Assembly (NCBI RefSeq): GCF_018598225.1
Contig: NZ_JAHESF010000023.1
Location: 42,818 to 106,817, forward strand
DNA length: 64,000 bases
DNA from: Chryseosolibacter histidinae
Lineage (GTDB): Bacteria > Bacteroidota > Bacteroidia > Cytophagales > Cyclobacteriaceae
Reading direction: 5' to 3'
This document shows, in pieces, positions 10,978-20,984 of the stretch. A model generated the notes under the pieces. It was given only the letters and a program-made list of their open reading frames with translations. It was not told the DNA's origin and did no database searches. Position numbers and translations under genes: made by a program. Positions within the stretch are counted from its first letter, which is position 1; each line of letters starts with the position of its first letter.

Positions 10978-13900
10978 ATGAACGATTCAATACCTGACAG
11001 GCGCAACCGCACGGCAGCCTGTAATATAGGTCCGGTGTTTTGCAAGGCCGGCCTTGTTTTGGCCTTTTCGCTGTTAGTTACTACGTTGTTTGCACAGAAC
11101 TGGTATCCGGACCTTGATGGTGATGGATTCGGTGATGGATTTACCACACCAGTGGTTTCACCGACACAGCCTCCGAACCATGTGCTCAACCCGCTGGACT
11201 GTAACGATGCCCTGCCCAACAATTCGATCTGGAGCTGGGTGGGGGCGAGTCCTGTTTCGTCCGCTTCCATTACCATGACCAAGCTTGCGCTTGCACCGGA
11301 TGGAACACCGTTCGCCTTATACCAGGATTTTGCCACCACAGACAAATATGTTAGAAAATTCAGCGGCGCTGCGTGGACGGCCGTTGGAGGCAGTCCTATC
11401 ACCACCACCATCGATCCCATTGAGATCCAGCAGCCTGATATGGCGGTCAACAGTCTCGGCGAGCCTTATATATGTTTCCTGGATTTCGATGCCGGTGTTG
11501 CCAGCAATAACAAAGCTACTGTGCTGAAATTCGACGGCACGCTGGGCCAGTGGGTACTGGTGGGAAGCCGGCGGTTTTCGGCCGAGCTGGAGCCTAACAT
11601 CAACATACGCATCATGCTGCACAACGATGTGCCGTATGTGATCTTCGGAGAAGGCGCGGCCCGCACCATGACGGTGATGAAATTTGACGTGGGCACAGGC
11701 AACTGGGTAAACCTGGGCGGCACCCTGATGGGTATCGTCAGTGACTACGTGCCCGCCTTAGCCGCCCGAGGCAACATGCTGTACGCCGCCGTGGTGGACA
11801 GGAACGCTTCGTTTGACGCCAACACCTTGAAGACGATCGTGCTCAGCTGTGATATCTCGGCCCCGGTGCCGGCGTGGACGCAGGTCGGTACGGGCGCGTT
11901 TCCTTATTATACATCGTCTGGTAATGAAACCCCCAGGATCGCGGTCAGCAGCACGGGCATTCCGTACGTTGCCTATTATGACGATGACCTGAACCAGGTG
12001 ATCGTGCAGAAGTATGAAAGTGGTGCATGGGCGCCGGTAGGACCATCGGGTAACGCTTACGTACATTCGGGAACGGCCTCTTATGTTGACCTGGCGGTCG
12101 ATAACCAGAATGTACCGGTGGTAGCATTCCAGGATAATGTGGCAGGGAAAATTGCATTGAAGAAGTTGAGCGCTTCCGGCTCCTGGAGTGTGGCATCTAC
12201 ACCTTCGATCAATGGTATTCGGCTCTCCCTTGCCATCTCCGCTTACACCAACGCTCCGTACCTGGCATTTAAAGACAGCGGCTCTGAAAAAGCGGTGGTC
12301 TACTCCGTGGCGCCGCAGATCGATCTGCCCGTGATCTCCAGCATCACCAGCCCGCAAGCGTTCCTGTGTACGGGAGAGAGTGCTATTGTTTCACTCACCG
12401 GCAACCTGAACCACGCTGCCCGGTGGAAGTGGTATAGTGGTACCTGCGGCGATGCATTGTCGGAGGTTACACCCATCGATCCTGTTGCCAGAACATCGAT
12501 CAGCGTGTCGCCTGGTGTTACCACCACTTATTATGTAAGGGGTGAAGGCAATTGTATCAGCGCGTCGGCCACCTGTACGGTGTTCACCGTAGGCGTTACA
12601 CCAAAACCTACCTGGTACCAGGATAGCGATGGAGATGGCCTGGGCAACGCCACCGCTTCCACGCTGATCGATTGCGGCCCACAACCGGGCCACGTGATCA
12701 ACAATGCCGACTGCAACGATAATTCGGTCAACGCGTCATCGTGGGATGTGGTGGGCGGCGCAGGTTTCGCCACAGGCCCCAACGCTGCGGGTGCCCCGAA
12801 CGTTGTGGCGATCGCTTTCGACAACAGCAACGCGCCATTTGTGGCCTACCGCGATGCTTCAACCACACCCACCGCCGGCAAGGTTACCGTGATGAAATAT
12901 GACGGCATACAATGGGTGCTGGTAGGCACAGCAGGATTCTCTTCAGGTGCTGCCACCTTTGTGAACATCGCCTTTTACGGCAGCACGCCCTATGTGGCTT
13001 ATATCGACGGCGGTAAGGTGAACGTTAAAAAATTCGACGCCGGAAGCTGGGTGACGGTGGGTGCCACCAACTTTTCAGCTGGAACAGCCACCAGCCTTTC
13101 CATGGCCATGAACATCAATGACGGAACACCCTACGTTGTTTATACGGATGGCACAAGCTCGCCGGCCAGCAGGGCTACGGTGATGCGGTTCAACGGCACG
13201 CTTTGGGAGGTTGTAGGTGTTGCCAACTTTACCACAGCCGCTGCCACCAGTAACGCCATCGCGATCGACTCACGGGGCACACCTTATGTTTCTTTTGCAG
13301 ACGGCACTGTTACCACCAGGCTTAGTGTGATGAAATTCAATGGCGTAGCCTGGACGGTTGTCGGCGCCACAGGTATTTCAGTTTCGGCTGCAACCTTCAC
13401 TTCCATCAAAGTTGATAGCCGCGGCGTTCCGTATGTAGCTTACCGCGATGCCGGTGTGAGCAGCGGCAGGGTTGTGGTGCACAAATACGTCAGTGGAACA
13501 AGCTGGACTTTGGTAGGGCCTGCCGGCGGTGTGTCAGCTGCGGCAGCAAGCTTTGTAAGCCTGGCCCTCGATAAGGGCGGCGCGCCTTATGTGTCTTACA
13601 CGGAGGGCTCGATTGGTAAGACGATGAAATACAACGGTGCAAGCTGGACTGCTGTGGGCACTTCCGTTTTACCAACGGGTGTTACGCTTGTCGACGATAT
13701 GTCTATCGGTGTGAATGCCACCGGCGTGCCTTACGTGGTGTTGCGATCACTGACACCCGCGGCTGTGGCGAACAGGATCTCTGTGATGAAGATGGGGCCG
13801 GCGGCGAACCTTCCCGTTGCAACAGACATAACCTCCACAAGACCGCACTTTTGCCCGGGCACTATCACCAGCGCTACATTGACCGTTGTAGGGAGTCTTA

Positions 13901-16900
13901 ATGATGCTACAGAATGGAAGTGGTATAAGGGCGCATGTGGTGGCGGCACCGCGCTGACACCGGCCTCGGCGACTACAGTTGACATCACGGCAGAAAGTAC
14001 ACCGGGAACCGATGTTACATATTATGTACGGGGCGAAGGTGCCTGTATTGCTTCGGTTACCTGCGCCAACAACCTGATGATCCGTACCAGGGTCAACCCA
14101 TCGATCACCAGTGCGCCACCGCTGGCCGACCGGGAAGTATGTGAAGCAGTCACGGGCGTGACGGCCTTTGCCATTACGGCGATAGGAGATGGCGTGAGCT
14201 ACCAGTGGCAAAAAGATGGCACCAATGTCGGCACCAACGCCAACAGCCTGAGCCTGCCCTCACCGATAGCCATAGGCGATGCTGGCATATACAAAATAAC
14301 AGTGACGGGTACCTGTGCTACACCGGCGCCCGTGACAGATGATGCTGAGCTCACCGTACGCGCGTTGCCGCGGATCGTGAGTGCCCCGATGAGCGATAAA
14401 GAAGTTTGTGAGAATGCTACGGGTGTAACTGACTTTACCATTACCGCTGCCGGTTACGATGTGCATTACCAGTGGGAGAAGAGTGGTTCGCCCGCGGGTA
14501 CCGATGATCACACTTTCGATCTGCCTGCAACGATGGCGACGGGCGATGCCGGTACTTACAAGGTGACCGTCACTGGCCACTGTGCTACGCCCGCCCCCGT
14601 GACGGACGAAGCCACGCTGACCGTGCGTGAGCTGCCGCGCATCACGGGCGGTCCGATGGCCGACAAAGACGTTTGTGAAAATGCTACCGGTGTTTCTGAC
14701 TTTATGATTACGGCTACCGGTTATAATTTACATTATCAATGGCAGAAGAACGGAACACCTGATGGCATTGACGCGAGCAACTTCGATCTTCCTGCAACGA
14801 TGGCAACAGGTGATGCTGGCACTTACAAAGTAACCGTTACCGGTTTCTGTGCTACGCCGGCTCCGCTGACGGACGAAGCCACACTCACCGTACGTGAGCT
14901 GCCGCGGATCACGAGTGCCCCGATGAGCGATAAAGAAGTTTGTGAGAATGCTACGGGTGTAACTGACTTTACCATTACCGCTACTGGTTACGACGTGCAT
15001 TACCAGTGGGAAAAGAATGGTTCACCCGTGGGTACCGATGACCATTCCTTCGATTTGCCTGCAACGATGGCGACGGGCGATGCCGGTACTTACAAGGTGA
15101 CCGTCACTGGCCACTGTGCTACACCCGCACCTGTGACGGACGAAGCAACGTTGACCGTGCGCGAGCTGCCGCGGATCACGGGTGGTCCGATGGCCGACAA
15201 AGACGTTTGTGAAAATGCCACCGGTGTTTCTGACTTTACGATTACGGCTACCGGTTATAATTTGCATTACCAATGGCAGAAGAACGGAACGCCTGATGGC
15301 ATTGACGCGAGCAACTTCGATCTTCCTGCAACGATGGCAACAGGTGATGCTGGCACTTACAAAGTAACCGTTACCGGTTTCTGTGCTACGCCGGCCCCGC
15401 TGACGGATGAAGCCACACTAACCGTACGTGAGCTGCCGAGGATCACGAGTGCCCCGATGGGTGACAAGGATGTTTGTGAGAACGCCACCGGTATCGCTGG
15501 CTTTACCATTGCGGCCACTGGTTACGACCTGCATTATCAATGGCAGAAGGATGGCGCACCCATTGGTACCGACGATGATCACTTTGATCTGCCCCCAACA
15601 ATAGCAACCGCGGATGCCGGTACCTACAAGGTTACTGTTACAGGCCTTTGCGCGACGCCAGCTGCTGTGAGCGACGAGGCTACGCTGACCATTCGTGCTT
15701 TGCCGAGAATCACAAGCGTACTTTCGGACGTCACACAATGTGAAGGAACTGATGTGACCTTTACCGCGACTTTTGGCGACGCGACTACCCAGGGGCAGTG
15801 GCAGAAAAACGGCACCGATCTCGCCGGTGCCGTAGGGAACACGCTTACGCTGACAAACCTGTTGCCCGCCGATCAGGCTACCTATACCGTTGTTGCAACA
15901 AATGCATGTGACAACATCACGGGAGCCCGCCGATCTGCTGCGCTCACCGTTGAGGCAAAACCTGTTATTGTTACAAGCCCTGCAGACCTCAACGCCTGCG
16001 ATGGCGCTGCCAATGTTACTTTTTCCGTATCCGCTACGGGCGCCGGCGTACGTTATCAGTGGCAGACCAACAACGGCGCTTCCGGGACATGGCGCGACAT
16101 TACAGGAGAGAACGACCGGCAACTGGTAGTGAACAATGTCAATAATTCACTGCATAACCGTTTGTACCATGTGCTGGTCGGTGGTACCTGTGGCCCGGAT
16201 GTGACCTCAGCCGATGCACGACTGCTGATCAGCGCCGTGGGTGCTGTTACGTTGCACCGGGAAAATCCCGCCGCAGCCAATGACCCCGCCGCTACGGTCG
16301 TGTGCGCGGGAAGTGAAGCAACCTTTACAGGAGTCGTCACCGGTACGGCTACGGGCTACAGGTACCAGTGGCAACAGAACAATGGCAGTGGCTGGACTGA
16401 CATCACCGGAGAGACAGGCCGTTCAATGACTCTATCATCCATACCCCAGGCGGTCAATAACACCAGCTACCGCGTGGTGGCGGGTAATCCCGGTTGTACA
16501 CCGGTACCTTCTGCTGCAACGCTCATCACGGTGAATGCCCTGTCGAACATCACTGCCCATCCCACCGATGCTGTTACCTGTGAAGGTGGCTCGGCCCGGT
16601 TCACTGTTTCAGTCACCGGCACCGCATTGGCGTATCAATGGCAAATGCACAGTGGCGCCGCATGGGAGAACCTGCCCGGTGCCGTTAGCCCGGAGCTCAA
16701 CCTGCTGCACGTTTCCAGCGTCATGAACGCATATCAGTACCGTGTGATCGTGGATGCTGCGGGCTGTACCCCCGTCACTTCTGACATCGCCGATCTGACG
16801 GTAAGCCGTTTGCCGGACATGATCGCACCACCAGCCCCCGCTGAAGTATGCATGGACCAGAATGCCGTATTCACCGTGATCGCCGAAGGCAGTGACATCT

Positions 16901-17397
16901 CATACATCTGGGAAGAGAATCGCGGTAGTGAATGGACAGCGCTGAGCGGTGAAAACTCGGCTTCATTGCTCTTGCGCAGGGTGCCGCCCGCTATGAACGG
17001 ATACCTTTATCGCGTGCGGGTGATCAGCCCGGGCTGTACGCCCATTACTTCAGGTGGCGCGCAGCTGATCATCAACACACAACCGGGCCAGACGGGATGC
17101 TCGCAATCCCTGCTGATCTCCGAGGGTGTATCGCCGAATGGCGACGACCAGCTGGACCGTTGGATCATCGAGGGCATCGAGCTGTACCCGAACAATAACG
17201 TGAAACTTTATAACGTATGGGGCGACCTCGTCTTTGAGCGCAAGGGATACGACAATGAGCTCCATGCGTGGCGCGGAGAGACCAACAAGGGGTTGAAGAT
17301 AGGGCAGGAGGCGCCTGACGGAACTTACTTCTATTTTATCGACCTGGGTAACGACAACGACTCCGTGCTGAGAGGATTTGTTGTACTAAAACGCTGA
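10978..17397 (+). CDS. Giant multidomain surface protein with CHU_C (T9SS type B) C-terminal domain
   Basis: The protein has 2139 residues. A signal peptide ends near LLVTTLFAQ (about residue 40). Two calcium-binding WYxDxDGDGxG motifs at residues 42 and 546 each precede a block of WxxVG repeats (about 85-440 and 575-960) that looks like a beta-propeller. Each propeller is followed by an Ig-like domain. From about residue 1040 come tandem Ig-like units, including the 89-residue repeats described separately. The last 95 residues (from about 2045: SEGVSPNGDDQLDRW, YNVWGDLVFE, DGTYFYFIDL) are the gliding-motility-associated CHU_C domain used by type B T9SS cargo. It is the first gene of an operon with porP/sprF and a TPR/PD40 gene (gaps of 3 and 6 bases), matching the usual pairing of a SprB-like adhesin with SprF. 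Confidence 0.92.
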   Translation: MNDSIPDRRNRTAACNIGPVFCKAGLVLAFSLLVTTLFAQNWYPDLDGDGFGDGFTTPVVSPTQPPNHVLNPLDCNDALPNNSIWSWVGASPVSSASITMTKLALAPDGTPFALYQDFATTDKYVRKFSGAAWTAVGGSPITTTIDPIEIQQPDMAVNSLGEPYICFLDFDAGVASNNKATVLKFDGTLGQWVLVGSRRFSAELEPNINIRIMLHNDVPYVIFGEGAARTMTVMKFDVGTGNWVNLGGTLMGIVSDYVPALAARGNMLYAAVVDRNASFDANTLKTIVLSCDISAPVPAWTQVGTGAFPYYTSSGNETPRIAVSSTGIPYVAYYDDDLNQVIVQKYESGAWAPVGPSGNAYVHSGTASYVDLAVDNQNVPVVAFQDNVAGKIALKKLSASGSWSVASTPSINGIRLSLAISAYTNAPYLAFKDSGSEKAVVYSVAPQIDLPVISSITSPQAFLCTGESAIVSLTGNLNHAARWKWYSGTCGDALSEVTPIDPVARTSISVSPGVTTTYYVRGEGNCISASATCTVFTVGVTPKPTWYQDSDGDGLGNATASTLIDCGPQPGHVINNADCNDNSVNASSWDVVGGAGFATGPNAAGAPNVVAIAFDNSNAPFVAYRDASTTPTAGKVTVMKYDGIQWVLVGTAGFSSGAATFVNIAFYGSTPYVAYIDGGKVNVKKFDAGSWVTVGATNFSAGTATSLSMAMNINDGTPYVVYTDGTSSPASRATVMRFNGTLWEVVGVANFTTAAATSNAIAIDSRGTPYVSFADGTVTTRLSVMKFNGVAWTVVGATGISVSAATFTSIKVDSRGVPYVAYRDAGVSSGRVVVHKYVSGTSWTLVGPAGGVSAAAASFVSLALDKGGAPYVSYTEGSIGKTMKYNGASWTAVGTSVLPTGVTLVDDMSIGVNATGVPYVVLRSLTPAAVANRISVMKMGPAANLPVATDITSTRPHFCPGTITSATLTVVGSLNDATEWKWYKGACGGGTALTPASATTVDITAESTPGTDVTYYVRGEGACIASVTCANNLMIRTRVNPSITSAPPLADREVCEAVTGVTAFAITAIGDGVSYQWQKDGTNVGTNANSLSLPSPIAIGDAGIYKITVTGTCATPAPVTDDAELTVRALPRIVSAPMSDKEVCENATGVTDFTITAAGYDVHYQWEKSGSPAGTDDHTFDLPATMATGDAGTYKVTVTGHCATPAPVTDEATLTVRELPRITGGPMADKDVCENATGVSDFMITATGYNLHYQWQKNGTPDGIDASNFDLPATMATGDAGTYKVTVTGFCATPAPLTDEATLTVRELPRITSAPMSDKEVCENATGVTDFTITATGYDVHYQWEKNGSPVGTDDHSFDLPATMATGDAGTYKVTVTGHCATPAPVTDEATLTVRELPRITGGPMADKDVCENATGVSDFTITATGYNLHYQWQKNGTPDGIDASNFDLPATMATGDAGTYKVTVTGFCATPAPLTDEATLTVRELPRITSAPMGDKDVCENATGIAGFTIAATGYDLHYQWQKDGAPIGTDDDHFDLPPTIATADAGTYKVTVTGLCATPAAVSDEATLTIRALPRITSVLSDVTQCEGTDVTFTATFGDATTQGQWQKNGTDLAGAVGNTLTLTNLLPADQATYTVVATNACDNITGARRSAALTVEAKPVIVTSPADLNACDGAANVTFSVSATGAGVRYQWQTNNGASGTWRDITGENDRQLVVNNVNNSLHNRLYHVLVGGTCGPDVTSADARLLISAVGAVTLHRENPAAANDPAATVVCAGSEATFTGVVTGTATGYRYQWQQNNGSGWTDITGETGRSMTLSSIPQAVNNTSYRVVAGNPGCTPVPSAATLITVNALSNITAHPTDAVTCEGGSARFTVSVTGTALAYQWQMHSGAAWENLPGAVSPELNLLHVSSVMNAYQYRVIVDAAGCTPVTSDIADLTVSRLPDMIAPPAPAEVCMDQNAVFTVIAEGSDISYIWEENRGSEWTALSGENSASLLLRRVPPAMNGYLYRVRVISPGCTPITSGGAQLIINTQPGQTGCSQSLLISEGVSPNGDDQLDRWIIEGIELYPNNNVKLYNVWGDLVFERKGYDNELHAWRGETNKGLKIGQEAPDGTYFYFIDLGNDNDSVLRGFVVLKR
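14365..15699 (+). repeat. Five tandem 267-bp coding repeats with A-B-A-B order
   Basis: Units begin at 14365, 14632, 14899, 15166 and 15433 (period 267 bp, 89 codons). A degenerate unit precedes them from about 14098. Units 1 and 3 are nearly identical, and so are units 2 and 4, so the block 14365-14898 was duplicated as a 534-bp dimer. Confidence 0.9.
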
Positions 17398-17400
17398 GCT

Positions 17401-18336
17401 ATGATTAAAACAACACGGCTTGTACTGCTGCTGATCTTTTTCCAGGCCATGGCCCAGGCAGGTTATGGCCAGCAACGGGTCAGTTATGCGCAATACATGT
17501 TCAACGGCCTGATGCTGAACCCGGCTTATGCCGGCACAGACAAATATCCCAACATCACGGCGCAGGGAAGGCAACAGTGGCTCGGTGCCAAGGGTGCCCC
17601 CAACAGCCAGATGCTTTCGGCGCACATGCCCTGGCCACGCAAGCGCATAGGGGTGGGCATCATCCTGGAAAAACAGGGGATCGGCGTCACCGATATCTAC
17701 AACGGCTATGTGATGTATTCTTATAAAATAAAGGTGAACCGGAAGAACGTGTTTTCCATGGGCATTCAGGCGGGTGTTACCACCTATCGCGAGCAGCTCA
17801 CGGACCTGACGCTGCCTTCAGGTTCACAGGATCCTTCTTTTGCAAAAGACATCACCTATACCTTGCCCAACTTCGGTGCAGGTGTATACTACTATTCCAG
17901 CAGCCAGTTCTACGTGGGACTTTCGGTGCCGTCTATCGCACAGAATACACTCAAACGCGGCAACCCGCTCACCAGCAAGGAAGCGCGGCAGTACCTGCTC
18001 ACGGGGGGATATCTCTGGAACCTCAGGCCCCATTTAAAGTTCAAGCCCAACTTCCTGCTGAAGGTGGTGAACGGCGCGCCCATGAACCTCGACATCAACC
18101 TGAATTTTCTCTTTGACGAGGTATTGTGGCTGGGATGTTCGTTTCAGCTGAAGAACGCTGTGAACCCGATGGTGGAGCTGCAGGCAACCCAAAAGCTTCG
18201 CATCGGTTTCTCCTATGATATTCCTGTGTCGAGCCTTACGGAGTCGGGCTTTCGCTCGGGCTCCCCGGAAGTAATGCTGAACTACAGGTTTGTGAAGCTG
18301 CTCAAGAACAGGGTGGTATCACCAAGGTATTTTTAA
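17401..18336 (+). CDS. PorP/SprF family type IX secretion outer-membrane protein
   Basis: This 311-residue protein has a signal peptide ending around GYGQQ. It carries the family hallmark near the mature N terminus: YAQYMFNGLMLNPAYAG (about residues 28-44), followed by RQQWLGAKGAP and later FGAGVYYYSSSQFYVGLSVP. PorP/SprF proteins are outer-membrane beta-barrels. SprF is needed for secretion or surface attachment of the partner adhesin SprB. The start lies 3 bases after the stop of the CHU_C adhesin, so the two are almost certainly cotranscribed and this protein probably serves that cargo. Length and motifs are normal for the family. I do not assign porP or sprF because both names cover many paralogues. 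Confidence 0.93.
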   Translation: MIKTTRLVLLLIFFQAMAQAGYGQQRVSYAQYMFNGLMLNPAYAGTDKYPNITAQGRQQWLGAKGAPNSQMLSAHMPWPRKRIGVGIILEKQGIGVTDIYNGYVMYSYKIKVNRKNVFSMGIQAGVTTYREQLTDLTLPSGSQDPSFAKDITYTLPNFGAGVYYYSSSQFYVGLSVPSIAQNTLKRGNPLTSKEARQYLLTGGYLWNLRPHLKFKPNFLLKVVNGAPMNLDINLNFLFDEVLWLGCSFQLKNAVNPMVELQATQKLRIGFSYDIPVSSLTESGFRSGSPEVMLNYRFVKLLKNRVVSPRYF

Positions 18337-18342
18337 CAGGCT

Positions 18343-19983
18343 ATGAAATATTCCGTTGTGCTTGTGCTGTGCAGCCTGGCCTTTATGGCTCCGGCCCAGC
18401 AAAAGAAGGTATCTGAAAAACAAAAGGCGCGGTTGTCCAGGGCGGACCAACTGTTTGAACACGGACACTACGGTGAAGCTATTACAGCCTACGAGGAAGT
18501 GCTGGAAGGAGACCGCCGCAACATGGAGGTGATGCTGAAGATAGCGGAGGCCAGCTTCAGGTTGCCTGACCTTGAACAGGCCAGTGGGTGGTATCAAGAC
18601 GCCTTCGCGCAATCGGAGACCGGACTGCCCGAAACGGTGCCGGCACATCATCTCTATAACTATGCCGAGATCCTGTTGTCTGAAGAACAGTATGACGAAG
18701 CGCTGCGCTGGTTCGGTTTATACAAGCAACGTGTACCGGAAGACACCCGCAGCGAACGCAGGATCCGGGGTATTGCAAGCTTGCACGAGCTGAAGAAGGA
18801 CGCCTCACAGTATAGCATCAGCGTTGTATCCTTTAATTCAGCGTATCCCGATTTCAGCCCTTCATTTTATGACAGCGGGCTTGTATTTGTTTCCGGCAGG
18901 CGAGAAGCCGCAGCTGAAAAAGAAAAGAAGGACGCGCGTGGCACCTACCTCGACCTTTATTATACGAAAACGTTGCCCGACAGCACCTTCTCGTCTCCCA
19001 TCCGCATCAGCAACGCGCTGAACACGGATTTTCACGAGGGGCCCGCTGTGTTCTATGATGATGGCCGCAAGGTGATCTTTACCAGGAACAACCTGAACGA
19101 CAAGCTGCGCCGGAGCGAAGAAGCGATCGTGATCCATCTCCAGCTCTTCGCCGCCGAAAAAGATGCCTCGGGTAAAACGTGGAAAACACCGGTGCTGCTC
19201 GCCATCAACAACAAGGATTACTCCATCGGCCACCCCGCCATCAGCAGCGACGGCCTTAACCTGTATTTTTCATCCAACAAACCCGGAGGTTATGGCGGCA
19301 CAGACCTGTACGTGAGCCGGTGGGTAAACAACACCTGGAGCGCCCCTGAAAACCTGGGTGCCGCCGTGAACACCGAAGGCAATGAAATGTTTCCCTTCGT
19401 TGCGGCAGACACCACGCTTTACTTCGCTTCCAACGGCCATGCCGGATTCGGGGGGCTGGACATCTATCGTTATAACCTGGCGGGAACAACCGAGGTAAAG
19501 AACATGGGCCACCCCGTCAACAGCAGCAAGGACGATTTCGGCCTGATCCTCGATGCAAAAACGAACACGGGTTACTTTTCGTCCAACCGCCAGGACATCA
19601 ACGGCGATAGGAATGACAACATATATCGCCTCAGCATTGATCTTCCCCTTCCGCAGGCCAGTCCCGCGCCCGTGGTAGTGCAGGCTGAAACCGCAGATCC
19701 CGATGCCGATGTATACTACACCATACAGATCTTTGCGCTGCGGAGAAGCGAGGTCATCCGCAGAAGCCTTTTACAAGATCTGAAGCAGGTGCTGCTCCAT
19801 GAAGGCAAGGATGGGTTCAACCGGTATACCTATGGCAAGTACAGCTCCATCCAGGGCGCCATCGAAATGTTGCAAAAGATCAGGGCCATGGGGTACAACG
19901 ATGCCTTTGTGAGGCGGGAAGCACGGTACACGGAACTCTCCAAGAAACCCGGTATTGAGGTGGAAAAACTATACAAACACTGA
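18343..19983 (+). CDS. TPR / PD40 propeller protein with C-terminal SPOR domain, PorE-like
   Basis: The protein has 546 residues with a short signal peptide (MKYSVVLVLCSLAFMAPAQ). TPR-like helices occupy about residues 25-135 (ADQLFEHGHYGEAITAYEEVL). A WD40-like/PD40 beta-propeller follows at about 150-430, with repeated PAISSDGLNLYFSSNKPGGYGG and LYFASNGHAGFGGLDIY blades. The C-terminal 85 residues (from YYTIQIFAL at about 458) match a SPOR domain, which binds denuded peptidoglycan glycan. T9SS PorE has TPR and PD40 parts but ends in an OmpA-like peptidoglycan-binding domain. Here a SPOR module seems to do that job. It is the last gene of the adhesin-porP operon (6-base gap). A role in anchoring the secretion or attachment complex to the cell wall is inferred. 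Confidence 0.85.
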   Translation: MKYSVVLVLCSLAFMAPAQQKKVSEKQKARLSRADQLFEHGHYGEAITAYEEVLEGDRRNMEVMLKIAEASFRLPDLEQASGWYQDAFAQSETGLPETVPAHHLYNYAEILLSEEQYDEALRWFGLYKQRVPEDTRSERRIRGIASLHELKKDASQYSISVVSFNSAYPDFSPSFYDSGLVFVSGRREAAAEKEKKDARGTYLDLYYTKTLPDSTFSSPIRISNALNTDFHEGPAVFYDDGRKVIFTRNNLNDKLRRSEEAIVIHLQLFAAEKDASGKTWKTPVLLAINNKDYSIGHPAISSDGLNLYFSSNKPGGYGGTDLYVSRWVNNTWSAPENLGAAVNTEGNEMFPFVAADTTLYFASNGHAGFGGLDIYRYNLAGTTEVKNMGHPVNSSKDDFGLILDAKTNTGYFSSNRQDINGDRNDNIYRLSIDLPLPQASPAPVVVQAETADPDADVYYTIQIFALRRSEVIRRSLLQDLKQVLLHEGKDGFNRYTYGKYSSIQGAIEMLQKIRAMGYNDAFVRREARYTELSKKPGIEVEKLYKH

Positions 19984-20403
19984 CCGGGACACATCTTTTA
20001 AGAGAAAAAAACAACTTTTTTCTGCGCCAGTTCCGCACGACGTTTTTTGACAGGTTATCGGCAATATGAAACCCTTTTGTTTCGGGTTAGCAAGCCTGGG
20101 TGGCTTCGGCGTTAACCATTGAACTTTGCACAATGGCCACAGAAATAGGTGTTTTAAAGACATTTATTTTTTCAAATCAAAGGACTGGTTTGAAAAAATA
20201 CGTCGTGTAATGCAGCATGAAACCTTTTGTTACCTCATTTTTTGGTAAAATCCGAATTCTGATCGCTGTAAAATGCGTCGATTCGGAGGCATGTATACCT
20301 ATTGTTAATCCAGTTTATTGTTGAAACAACGATTATGTCATTATTTTCGTGAATCCAAACCCCGTAAATTCAAGAAGAATGGCTAAAGTAACCACCCGAT
20401 TTT
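19984..20403 (+). other. 420-base non-coding gap
   Basis: No convincing gene, RNA or terminator is visible. The stretch is AT-richer than its surroundings. It ends at the kinase remnant that begins at 20404. Confidence 0.5.
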
Positions 20404-20685
20404 ATGGACGGTTTTAAGATCGCAGGATCGCCTGGCCTCTCAGGCATCTTTCCCGGCAACGATACGATCAAGGATTATCCGAGCCTTTTTAAGAATTCTC
20501 TCACCGGTATTTTCAGGTGCCGGTTTTCCGATGGCACCTTCTTCCTGATCCACCAGGGCGCCCTGAATATCCTGGGCGTCGCGGCGGTCGCCACAGGGTC
20601 GCTGTATAACAGGGTTGCAGCTTCGGGCAGAGGTTCGGAGTTCATTGTGAAGATCCCGGATGCAACGCCTTATGCCGGGTCCTGA
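20404..20685 (+). pseudogene. Remnant of a PAS-containing sensor histidine kinase
   Basis: This is a 93-codon open frame. Its first half (YPSLFKNSLTGIFRCRFSDG, then ALNILGV) reads like the start of a PAS domain. Its end (ASGRGSEFIVKIP) reads like the last strand of a histidine-kinase HATPase domain. The H-box, the N and G boxes and all else between them are missing, so the frame looks like the two ends of a kinase gene joined by a large internal deletion. This is inference from motif resemblance. The alternative is a small unrelated protein. The intact TPR regulator follows 300 bases downstream. The sequence between them (20686-20984) holds nothing recognisable. Confidence 0.5.
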
Positions 20686-20984
20686 TTTATATCCACCATA
20701 ACAGACAGATCTAAGAAATACGATATGCTTATGCAACAAACAGATACAAAACCCCGTCATGAAAAAATGAAAACGCTGAACACTATGGGAAAGCCTTTCG
20801 CCCAGGATCCACCGCAATAGCAGAAGGAGCCCTCCAAACCAATCACCCATTTTTAAGAGCCCATCCAAACAGCCATTGTACGAAGTACCTTGAGTTGAAC
20901 TGTATTGCCTTTATTAAACGGATACTGGATTCTTTGGCGCCGCTGCGCCGCATAAAAAAGGAGATTCACTTACCTATTAAAAAG

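Noticed and set aside
14365..15699. Regular repeats suggesting a CRISPR array
   Set aside because: The period of 267 bp keeps the reading frame, and the repeats encode Ig-like domains of an adhesin.
20440..20868. Minus-strand open frame of 142 codons near the kinase remnant
   Set aside because: It has no recognisable domain, and the plus strand gives PAS- and HATPase-like segments at the same place.
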